This document shows positions 5,772 to 13,164 of a DNA stretch of 20,465 nt, piece after piece. Location of the stretch: the IMG/VR virus record IMGVR_UViG_3300025853_010767, positions 1 to 20,465 of that record; one strand, 5' to 3'. The DNA comes from a virus. The position numbers and the translations under genes are program-made. Every line of letters starts with the position of its first letter. The first letter of the stretch is position 1. Below the pieces are notes generated by a model. The model worked only from the letters and a program-made list of their open reading frames with translations. It had not been told where the DNA came from and did not search any database.

Positions 5772-5800
5772 ATTATATCATAGGAGGAGACAAGTGTCAA
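5772..5800 (-). promoter_or_regulatory. consensus sigma70 promoter with extended -10
   Basis: On the minus strand TTGACA (5800-5795) and TATAAT (5777-5772) are separated by exactly 17 bp, with TG one base before the -10, so every canonical element is perfect. The predicted start is near 5765, giving a leader of about 54 bases to the SSB-like gene. The -35 begins about 20 bases after the stop of the Mo-nitro_C-like gene. Confidence 0.92.
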
Positions 5801-5819
5801 CCCCATGTAGCTCTTTAAC

Positions 5820-6128
5820 CTATTCTCGCTCGAGATCGAAGATGTATGTTTTGGCTTCCAACTTTATTTCATAGAGTTGCTTAGAGATTGGATTTAACGG
5901 GCAAAGCGGTGGAATATATAGTACAAGTGTATCATCGATCCAAATTTGCCTCTCAAACGGGCATTTATCTGGGATAGCGTTTATCCACTTATAGGCAAGC
6001 TTTTTACTCCAGGTCTTAGGGCGGAGAAAAGGCACAGAAAATTTTGGCAAGCTATCTGCAAAAATAGCCCACCATCTAGGAGCCCTGGCTTTCCGACCAG
6101 AGCTCGAGCGTTTAAAACTAATTTTCAT
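5820..6128 (-). CDS. small protein with Mo-nitro_C-like (PF06967-type) C-terminal domain
   Basis: The 102-aa protein has a basic N-terminus (1-20, many Lys/Arg) and a C-terminal part (about 45-98) reading IPDKCPFERQI...LVLYIPPLCPLNPISKQLYE. This matches, from memory, the conserved IP..CPFER.I....L..IPPLC.LNP...QL pattern of the cyanobacterial 'Mo-dependent nitrogenase C-terminus' family, including its two cysteines (C56, C76). Despite the name, members of this size have no nitrogenase catalytic domain, and the family's biochemical role is not established. The ATG lies four bases after the fibre stop with AGGA eight bases ahead, so it is translated from the fibre mRNA. A host-derived gene is likely. 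No membrane segment is clear. Confidence 0.72.
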   Translation of the reverse strand: MKISFKRSSSGRKARAPRWWAIFADSLPKFSVPFLRPKTWSKKLAYKWINAIPDKCPFERQIWIDDTLVLYIPPLCPLNPISKQLYEIKLEAKTYIFDLERE

Positions 6129-6132
6129 TAGC

Positions 6133-9100
6133 TTATCCTACCACAATGAAGTCAAATCCATCTTGGTCTGCATTTTCATTATTACCCACGCCTGGATCGT
6201 TAGAAGACCAAGTAAATCCGCTGGTAAGCTTACCTGTTACTTGCATAACGTGGTCTTCGCCGCCAGTAATTGTCATTATAACTGCATAATTTGTGTTAGG
6301 CATCGGAGTAGCAAAAGTAATACCTCCAGAGTTAGCACCAGACGTATTACCAGTAACGTTTCCTCCAGAAACTACACCATTAAGAGAAACAGTTCCCCAG
6401 GCTCTAATTGCGTACGCCGGGGCAGATCCTCCCTGACCACCACTTAGCTTAGAGGCTGTTACAGCACTATTGTTAATCTGAGCTGTCTCTACGGCGTTAT
6501 CTGCAATTTGTGCAGTATCAACAGCGTCGTCCGCAATGTGCTCGTTGGCAACAGCGTCATCCGCTATTTTATCTCCATTAACTGCGTCATTAGCAATTTT
6601 ACCGTTAGTCACCGCTCCGTTGCCGAGCTTTGCTTCAGTAACCGCGTTACTTGCTATTTTACCCGATGTAACAGCCTCAGAAGCCAGTTTATCAGTAATA
6701 ACGGCCCCGTCGTTAATTTTTGCTGTTTCTACAGCGCTATCTACTAACTGATCAGTACCGATTTGATAGAGTCTTAGCGCCCTTGCCGATACTAACTGAG
6801 CTGATTGTACTTCCGCAGTTCCAGACTTATCGAAGCTATTTGTAACTGAAGTAACTAATTGGCCGGTGGTAGATCCAAGTCTCAACCCTGCTAACTTAGC
6901 CTCGTTTTGGTTACCTGCATCCAATCCAAGCTGAATGGTAAACTGAAGGATGTTATCACTATCATCATTAGGATCGCCGCCGGGTGCTTCAACACTAGTC
7001 TCAGAAACAGTAAGAGGGCCAGAGGCCTGGACAACATTATCGAGCCTGAGATTAAGCTCTGTGGCAAGTTCAGCAGCAGTTACAACAACCTTATCTGCAA
7101 TACCGGTATTTGCGTTTCCAAATGCTCCACGGATCTCTGCCTGAGAAGCTAATTCAACAAATCCTGCACGGTCGGTTGTGGCGTATACGTCAGGGACAGT
7201 AGTACTTGCCTGAATAGGACCAAGGTCAGTTCTAAGTTCTGTTCCGCTATTAAAGATTAGAGTCGTGTTAGGACCAAATCTCATAGTAGAGTCATCGTTC
7301 ATATAGAGCTGACCCTTAACAATAACGTTGTTAAGAACCTGGTTTGTTACGTTGCCTAGCTCATTGTCAGCCTTAAGAGGAATGGAGAATTGCTCGCCGG
7401 ACTTGAGGTCATAGACATTAGTACCAATGTAGAAGTTACCTTCTTCATTCATACCAGAAGCATACACTCTTCCTCCGGTTTGTTCAACAATAATCTTACC
7501 TAGCTTAAAGTCTTGCTCAAGAGGCTCGCCTTGATAGATTGGGAAAGCAGTGTCGTAGTTAAGATAACCAGTCCACTCCCAAGTGTGACCAGAGGCTCTT
7601 ACAACAGAGGGACGGTGGAGGCCAATTAAGAAACCAATTTGGTTTGTAGAGGTATTTTCTCTGATTTGGATCGGGTTTACGCTAGGGCCTAAAGAAGAGC
7701 TAAATACCACATTGGGTCTGTTTCCGAACTTCTGAAGAGCAACTTTTGTTACAGAGTTAGATGGATCGGCCGATGCTTCCGGCTCGTCTAGATCAAGCTC
7801 GGGTACAAAATCGGCAGTAAAAACGTCTCTTGCGTCTGCTGAAGTTGTCATGTAAGTAATGTACTTACCAGGGAACGGATTAGTTGCGTCTGTGTATGTT
7901 ACTCCAGGGTTGCTGTAGGTGTGGTAGTTTCTTACGTCCGTAATTGTTAAAGGATCGCTGAGTAGTTCGTCTCCTCCGTTAAGCGGATAACCGGCAACAC
8001 CCTGCTGCTTTTCGAGTACGTAATAAGCCTGAGGCTTTCTTAAACCATCTTCTTTTAAGAAACCATCGAGTACAACTCGATACACTCTTTCGTCAGCAGT
8101 TCTTCTATCGACAGCTCTTCTAATTTTAAGAGGTGAACCATCAAAAATGAAATCTAAAGAGTCGAATGGGCTATCTGTAGAATCTAAAATATACCTAAAG
8201 GCATAGTCATATTTTTTCTGTAGGTATCCATCTACGTCGCCAATCTGGCCATCAGTTGTTTCTTCAGCAATTGCAGAAGTTCTGATGTTAACGTACCACT
8301 TAGAGGTTGTGCTGTCCCACCCAAAGATCTTAGAAGCGTCATCTAAGTCATCAAATTTAGTTTCCGAAGGATCTTGAATTTGGATCTCTCCGGCAAAAAG
8401 AATAGAATTGCCATTCTCATCGAAACCTGCTACGTACAGAGTTTTTCTTTCTTGGTTGCCATCTCCGCCAGATAAGTAGTAGGTTCCATCAGCTGACTTT
8501 CTTGTATAGGTAAACTGACCAAATCCAAGTAGAGACGCCGAAGGAACGTTAGTTGCAGAGAAGGGGCTTCCTATATCGGAGTTTCTGATATATACTCTAA
8601 TTACAGAAGGAGCGCTAGTTCCTACTTTATTTGCAAGAACGTAAGCTTTAGTTTGAGTATAATCGATATTAAGACCAGTGCTTACCTCACTTGTTCTTAT
8701 TGTTGCGTCTCTTCCGTTAGCTAAAGGAGAAAAGCTTAAAGGTAAAGGAGGAATAACCTGGATAATCTTTGTTCCAGAAGTTGTTGCTGTGGGTCTTCCT
8801 TCGTCTTGAGAGAACGCTTTTTCTTTAAATCCAATAGATCTTAGAGAAATGTCTCCGAAGTCAGAACAGGAGTTTGTAATAGAAAGATCCGCTCCGCTTT
8901 CCGCAATAAAGTGATCAGCGTTACCAATAACAAAGCAAGAAACTAACTGAATTGTAGAATCAGCTGATCCTCTAAATCCAAAGTGGCGATATTTAAACTC
9001 GTCAGCAGAACAAGTTCTATATTTCTTGCCACTTCCAGAGCCTTTGTTAATTGGAGGATCAGAGAAGTACTCAGTAGAAGGAGTTTCAAAGCAGTTAGGG

Positions 9101-11616
9101 TCAGTTTGTAGAGAAACCTGAGTAAAGTTTGCAGTAACCATGGACTTGAAGCCACCAACTCTGGTTCCGTCAGCCCATAGACCTTGAAGACCAAAGATAG
9201 ACCTTACTGAGCAATTAAATACATAAGGAGAAGAAGATCTCGTAGAGTTAACGTCAGGTAACTTGAAGAAGTTTACGCTTCCGCCTTCTTCTACCTTGAG
9301 TAGCGCTGGGCCTGGATATGCAGGAGGAGAGTTAGGATCAAGGTCGGGAGTTTGAGCACCGGTCTGGTTTTGCTCTACGTCGTTTCCACGGTTTTCCTTG
9401 CCTGCTACAACAGAAGCAACAATAGTTGTCTCACCAGGTACTTCTAATAGTCCGTCATTGCCCCATCCATCAATACCTGCAAAGAGAGAAGTGATTTTTG
9501 CATAGTAAGAAGTCTCGTTATTGCTTCCTCTAATCTCTGCTTGAGAAGCAAAGCCAACAGAAGTAACGGTGTTATGAGTTCTTGCGAATTGCTGGTTATC
9601 AGCAAACGTCATTAGTGATACATAGGTACCACCGGTTACTTTAAAGATATACGTTCTTTGCGCCTGGGCAGTATTTTGTCCTGGAGTTAATGCAGGAACA
9701 TACATCGGGCGAATTCTAACTTTTCTTAGGTCAACGCCATTGATAGAAATACCTCTGGGGACAATTAGACCACCGGTCGTAGGGTTGAAGTCGGAAGTTC
9801 TGTTATAAAAAATTTCGTCTCCGATATTAAAGTTTCCTTTTACATACTGAAGATATACCTTCCATCTAGTAGCAGAAACGGAATTTTTTTCAATCTTTTT
9901 AATAGTACCTACCGAACCAGTAGAAGTATATAATACTCTTCCTAGGTTTAGAACAACGGGAGGCTGTGAATTTGCGCTACCTACATCTATAATGATGAAA
10001 GGATTTTCTGTACTATAAGCAGTTAGTGTAGAGTATCCAGTAGTAACCTGCTTAATATATCTATCAGCGGCAGAGATTCCTGTAATAGCATTTACTCCAG
10101 GAGAGTTGTCTACATAGTAATCACCAGGGGCAAGCTCAATTACTGTTGTATCGTACGCGTCTGTAGCGCCACCTCTTCTACTGGCTCTTGCTGCTTCAAG
10201 AAGTGCTCTTTCAAGAGTTCTAAATGGCCTATCGTTATCGGTTCCGTTATTATTTAATTCGTCAGTTCCTACAGAAGGATCTACATAGATGATATTTCTG
10301 ATTGCAGTGGAAGAGTCAGCAATTGTTCTTTTATTACATCTATTTGCGCCAAATACTTTAATTAGCCCACCTTCTCCGTTAGAGTAGATAGCTGTTGCTT
10401 CTCTAATTTCTTTATAGCACTTCTGAGAAGATACTTCGTAACGATATACTCCTTCAGAAGGGTTGGGGTACACTGCAGGAATTGGCTGGCCGTCTGGGCA
10501 TTCTCCAGCGGTTCTTGTACCAATAAACTCTTTTCCTCCGCAGCTAATAAATGTTCCTAGCTTAGGATTACATTCAGAACCAGGAGTTTCTTCAAATTTC
10601 CATTCAGCAGTAGATGCGTTATAGAATAGCTCTAAGTGAGCATCGCGAATATTTACGATCCAGTCGTCTACAGACCCATTAATTTTAGTATCGGTTCCAG
10701 GTCTTAGGACAATGGGGAATCTGTCAAAAGATCCTTCTAAGTCAACAATTGCAACTCTATCGTTATCAGATGCTTTATTAGCTCCTGATGCTCCAGGTAG
10801 GCTGATAACAATAGATCCGTTTGTGGTATCTGCAATTGCTCTGTCCCACGAGCTAATAGTAGTAGATGTAGCTAATACGTCGGTATTTTTTAAGATACCT
10901 GTTCCGTAGTTATTTAATGCACCAACGAATAGGTTAGGACGGAGATCAATCACTCCAGTTCCCATTACATCACCATCGGAATCTGTGTTAAATTCTCCGT
11001 CGGTAAAATTAATTTCCGCAAGAGGAACGTATGGGTTAGAAGTAGGATCAGGGAGAGTAGAAGCAATCGCAAGAACACCGCCGTCTGTTAAAGAATCGTC
11101 TTCTTTTACATAAATATAATTTGTACCTGTTGGATTAGATACGCCACTCTGACCTGTAGAAGCAGAGATTATTCCGACAATTTGCCTGTTCCAAGAGAAC
11201 AAAGTTCCATTAGAAAGAACAATTTTTCCGGCTTCTACAATTACGCCCCTTGGAGCAGCTGCAGTACCCTCAACGGTGCTAATTGCATTATTTGCGCCAA
11301 TAGAAATCCTAACGGTTTTAGGCTTGGTAAATGTTGCGTCGGTGATGGTCCACCCGGTACCGATAGTGCTGTATCCAAGAACTACACCATCATGGGCCAG
11401 TCTGCCGATTGCTGTTTCTTTTTCGTTTCTAGGATTAGAAATTTCGTAGTCCTTGAGTCCGTCTCTTTCTGTAATATCCCAGCTGTTTTCGTCGGTAGAA
11501 GACAGTGTATAGAAATCTGCCCTAGCTCCGCCAGAGAAGCTAGTACCTTTTTGTACCTCATTAAGGTACTCCTTAGTTACAATCGTTCCGTTTTGGAATG
11601 TAATTTTGTCAAGCAT
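6133..11616 (-). CDS. giant tail fibre / virion adhesin, 1827 aa
   Basis: This very long structural protein begins MLDKITFQNGTIVTKEYLNE. Around 240-345 lies a compact beta-rich module (TTISSWDRA...GSIVISLPG...INGSVDDWIVN...LELFY) of a type repeated in phage fibres. Cysteines sit at 349, 359, 373 and 400. At about 440-520 the IYVDPSVGTD...RPFRTLERAL pattern marks the start of a right-handed beta-helix (pectate-lyase-like). The middle is beta-rich. At about 1478-1515 a phage tail-fibre repeat appears (TTDRAGFVELASQAEIRG). Residues 1627-1726 are ten exact 10-residue repeats of [DNSGE]AV...KIA type, and 1728-1827 form a Gly/Thr-rich tip domain ending GFDFIVVG. It probably contacts the host surface. 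It follows a small structural gene and is followed at four bases by the Mo-nitro_C-like gene. No Shine-Dalgarno sequence is seen. Confidence 0.87.
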   Translation of the reverse strand: MLDKITFQNGTIVTKEYLNEVQKGTSFSGGARADFYTLSSTDENSWDITERDGLKDYEISNPRNEKETAIGRLAHDGVVLGYSTIGTGWTITDATFTKPKTVRISIGANNAISTVEGTAAAPRGVIVEAGKIVLSNGTLFSWNRQIVGIISASTGQSGVSNPTGTNYIYVKEDDSLTDGGVLAIASTLPDPTSNPYVPLAEINFTDGEFNTDSDGDVMGTGVIDLRPNLFVGALNNYGTGILKNTDVLATSTTISSWDRAIADTTNGSIVISLPGASGANKASDNDRVAIVDLEGSFDRFPIVLRPGTDTKINGSVDDWIVNIRDAHLELFYNASTAEWKFEETPGSECNPKLGTFISCGGKEFIGTRTAGECPDGQPIPAVYPNPSEGVYRYEVSSQKCYKEIREATAIYSNGEGGLIKVFGANRCNKRTIADSSTAIRNIIYVDPSVGTDELNNNGTDNDRPFRTLERALLEAARASRRGGATDAYDTTVIELAPGDYYVDNSPGVNAITGISAADRYIKQVTTGYSTLTAYSTENPFIIIDVGSANSQPPVVLNLGRVLYTSTGSVGTIKKIEKNSVSATRWKVYLQYVKGNFNIGDEIFYNRTSDFNPTTGGLIVPRGISINGVDLRKVRIRPMYVPALTPGQNTAQAQRTYIFKVTGGTYVSLMTFADNQQFARTHNTVTSVGFASQAEIRGSNNETSYYAKITSLFAGIDGWGNDGLLEVPGETTIVASVVAGKENRGNDVEQNQTGAQTPDLDPNSPPAYPGPALLKVEEGGSVNFFKLPDVNSTRSSSPYVFNCSVRSIFGLQGLWADGTRVGGFKSMVTANFTQVSLQTDPNCFETPSTEYFSDPPINKGSGSGKKYRTCSADEFKYRHFGFRGSADSTIQLVSCFVIGNADHFIAESGADLSITNSCSDFGDISLRSIGFKEKAFSQDEGRPTATTSGTKIIQVIPPLPLSFSPLANGRDATIRTSEVSTGLNIDYTQTKAYVLANKVGTSAPSVIRVYIRNSDIGSPFSATNVPSASLLGFGQFTYTRKSADGTYYLSGGDGNQERKTLYVAGFDENGNSILFAGEIQIQDPSETKFDDLDDASKIFGWDSTTSKWYVNIRTSAIAEETTDGQIGDVDGYLQKKYDYAFRYILDSTDSPFDSLDFIFDGSPLKIRRAVDRRTADERVYRVVLDGFLKEDGLRKPQAYYVLEKQQGVAGYPLNGGDELLSDPLTITDVRNYHTYSNPGVTYTDATNPFPGKYITYMTTSADARDVFTADFVPELDLDEPEASADPSNSVTKVALQKFGNRPNVVFSSSLGPSVNPIQIRENTSTNQIGFLIGLHRPSVVRASGHTWEWTGYLNYDTAFPIYQGEPLEQDFKLGKIIVEQTGGRVYASGMNEEGNFYIGTNVYDLKSGEQFSIPLKADNELGNVTNQVLNNVIVKGQLYMNDDSTMRFGPNTTLIFNSGTELRTDLGPIQASTTVPDVYATTDRAGFVELASQAEIRGAFGNANTGIADKVVVTAAELATELNLRLDNVVQASGPLTVSETSVEAPGGDPNDDSDNILQFTIQLGLDAGNQNEAKLAGLRLGSTTGQLVTSVTNSFDKSGTAEVQSAQLVSARALRLYQIGTDQLVDSAVETAKINDGAVITDKLASEAVTSGKIASNAVTEAKLGNGAVTNGKIANDAVNGDKIADDAVANEHIADDAVDTAQIADNAVETAQINNSAVTASKLSGGQGGSAPAYAIRAWGTVSLNGVVSGGNVTGNTSGANSGGITFATPMPNTNYAVIMTITGGEDHVMQVTGKLTSGFTWSSNDPGVGNNENADQDGFDFIVVG
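6439..6738 (-). repeat. ten 30-bp coding repeats in the fibre gene
   Basis: Ten consecutive 10-residue units (SAVETAKIND, GAVITDKLAS, EAVTSGKIAS and so on to SAVTASKLSG) are encoded without any length variation. The consensus is xAVxxxKIAx, with A-V fixed in every unit. The bases are diverged, so this is an old protein-level repeat and not a recent expansion. It most likely forms a trimeric stalk before the receptor-binding tip. Confidence 0.85.
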
Positions 11617-11634
11617 CGGAGGTAATTAAAATTA

Positions 11635-12189
11635 TTATGTAGTGCTGTCGTTAATCCAGAGTAACCGACCCATCCATTCTGAACTAGGACCAAAAGAGCT
11701 TAATTCAACTAACATTTTTCTTCCAGAAGCTTTATAAGCATCTATAGGGTTTTCAGCGCTTTCGTCTATGGCTATACCACCATATCCCCAAGTAATTCCG
11801 CCGGAGAAGATAAACCAAGTGTTCTTTTCTCCCCAGTTTACTGGGTAGTCAAAATAGGTTGTTACATTGCTCACGGGATCTGTTGAGAAGGTAAGCAAAA
11901 TTCTCATTTCTCTATAAAACCCTTCTGGTACCGAAAGAGGATTTGTATTAGGAACCGGAAGGTTGTCCGATTGAGCTAGATCTACAGACAAATAGTTTGA
12001 AGATCTTAAAGAGCCCATCGGCTTATTCTTTACTGCTCCGCCTAGTTCTATTGGAGAACCTACAGAGTCTCCTAGCCAAACTCTTCCATCAGCGTTATTG
12101 CCAAAGAGTTCCCCCTCACCTAAGTCCCCAATGAAAGGTTCTTCACCAACGACGTTTGACGTTAAAATTTGAATAGATGCTTGACTCAT
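11635..12189 (-). CDS. 184-aa virion structural (fibre-associated) protein
   Basis: Residues 14-50 (VGEEPFIGDLGEGELFGNNADGRVWLGD in outline) follow the P..L..GEL..N.ADG..(W/F/Y)(L/V)GD pattern found at the N-terminus of many phage fibre and tropism proteins. There it makes an attachment domain to the baseplate or to another fibre. The rest is beta-rich, with aromatic and Gly-rich segments (FYREMRILLTF, WFIFSGGITWGYGG). There is no signal peptide or cysteine. It is the first gene of the minus-strand fibre operon and ends 18 bases before the giant fibre, so it may be its adaptor or a short companion fibre. A CTAAATA late-promoter-like motif lies 13 bases before the ATG. Exact role unknown. Confidence 0.72.
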   Translation of the reverse strand: MSQASIQILTSNVVGEEPFIGDLGEGELFGNNADGRVWLGDSVGSPIELGGAVKNKPMGSLRSSNYLSVDLAQSDNLPVPNTNPLSVPEGFYREMRILLTFSTDPVSNVTTYFDYPVNWGEKNTWFIFSGGITWGYGGIAIDESAENPIDAYKASGRKMLVELSSFGPSSEWMGRLLWINDSTT

Positions 12190-12202
12190 TTACAAGAAAT
12201 TG

Positions 12203-12209
12203 TATTTAG
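12203..12209 (-). promoter_or_regulatory. possible phage late promoter (CTAAATA)
   Basis: CTAAATA on the minus strand ends 13 bases before the ATG of the 184-aa gene. It resembles the late -10 element of T4-type phages (TATAAATA) and the variant reported for cyanomyoviruses. A structural operon is where such an element is expected. A single seven-base match in AT-rich DNA is weak evidence. Confidence 0.4.
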
Positions 12210-12219
12210 TCTATCTTTC

Positions 12220-12246
12220 CTTTAAACTGATTTCCACGGTTTAAAG
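12220..12246. repeat. 8-bp inverted repeat in the divergent intergenic region
   Basis: CTTTAAAC and GTTTAAAG are perfect inverted copies separated by 11 bases, midway between the divergently transcribed fibre and baseplate operons (12190-12273). They could be an operator for a dimeric regulator or an RNA hairpin. No T-run follows on either strand, so it is not a terminator. Confidence 0.5.
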
Positions 12247-12273
12247 CTGTATTAGAATAATAACAATAAAGAT

Positions 12274-13161
12274 GTGGCAAAGAATAATTTTCTTACAGAC
12301 AACCTTTCAACTGTAGGAGGACTGGCCGCCATTGCCTACGGGTCTTCTGCTTATTTTCAAACAGTAACAGACCAAGTTAGACAAGATTCTTCAACTAAAG
12401 AACTAGATTATCAGCTTCCTTCTAATGCTTTATTAGATTACACAGGTACTGATAAATTTGTCTATGACATTTTTTATGCTGCCATAGAAGAGGAATATAA
12501 TTCTGGGAGTACTTTAACAGATTTTATAGATATTAACACAGCTGGAGAAGAAGAATTTTCCAAAAAATTACTGGAAATATTTTTATATAATATCAATAGG
12601 CTATCAGACTATCAAGATAATTACTCGTCATTGGTAGATGAGGCAATTGAAGAAACAATCTATTATTTTAATAGAGAGACAGATTTAGAAGTAAGCATAG
12701 ACTCTTTAGCTCAAAAAATACACAATGGATTTTTAAACTCAGAATATTTAGGAAGAGATATTGCCAAGGTAGTTACTCTTTTGATAAGAAATCCTAAAAC
12801 AAAAATTGCAGCGGCTCCTCCTGATTCTATTGTGTCTCTGTATGCTTCTCCAAGACAAGATAAGGATTTTAGAGGAGTGGACATGTATTGCGGTTATTTA
12901 ACTAAGTCTCAGTACTATGGGGACACAGGCTATGTTTTAAAGAACGGGTCTATCAGGAAATCTGTTTCTGAGGGATACGTGGGGTATCCTGCAGTGACCT
13001 TAATAGGTGAAAGTTTATATAATTCTGACAGTTCCGATAACATAAGCTTAAAAGATTTAAGCTATTCTTCTAGCAGTCTTTTTGACTCGGGTGTAAGATT
13101 TTCGGCAACAGAAAGACAAATTTATAGTATTAACCTTGCTTCAATAAATACAGGTAACTAA
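12274..13161 (+). CDS. 295-aa protein of unknown function heading the baseplate operon
   Basis: The start is a GTG at 12274 (protein MAKNNFLTDNLSTVGG). An ATG two bases earlier is in another frame. The protein is acidic and soluble. Its middle (about 60-190) is rich in helices and charged and aromatic residues (IEEEYNSG, FLYNINRLSDYQDNY, VDEAIEETIYYFN). Its C-terminal part is Ser/Gly/Tyr-rich and probably beta. It sits three bases before the baseplate J gene, where gp25/gpW-type sheath-initiator or wedge proteins often lie, but I see no gp25 motif and it is about twice that size. A virion or baseplate assembly role is inferred from position only. Its AT content is clearly higher than in the minus-strand genes. 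Confidence 0.7.
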   Translation: MAKNNFLTDNLSTVGGLAAIAYGSSAYFQTVTDQVRQDSSTKELDYQLPSNALLDYTGTDKFVYDIFYAAIEEEYNSGSTLTDFIDINTAGEEEFSKKLLEIFLYNINRLSDYQDNYSSLVDEAIEETIYYFNRETDLEVSIDSLAQKIHNGFLNSEYLGRDIAKVVTLLIRNPKTKIAAAPPDSIVSLYASPRQDKDFRGVDMYCGYLTKSQYYGDTGYVLKNGSIRKSVSEGYVGYPAVTLIGESLYNSDSSDNISLKDLSYSSSSLFDSGVRFSATERQIYSINLASINTGN

Positions 13162-13164
13162 ATA

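Noticed and set aside
6439-6738. CRISPR-like 30-bp periodicity
   Set aside because: The repeats are contiguous, coding and diverged, with no spacers; they are protein stalk repeats.
6508-6751. Plus-strand open frames opposite the fibre repeats
   Set aside because: They are antisense shadows kept open by the regular decapeptide repeats; composition is repetitive and no ribosome site is present.
11182-11625. 147-aa plus-strand frame opposite the fibre N-terminus
   Set aside because: The sense frame is clearly the fibre. This one has no start context or recognisable motif and faces the wrong way for its operon.
13158-13164. CTAAATA late-promoter-like motif before the baseplate J gene
   Set aside because: It is made of the previous gene's stop codon and touches the ATG, leaving no room for a transcript start.
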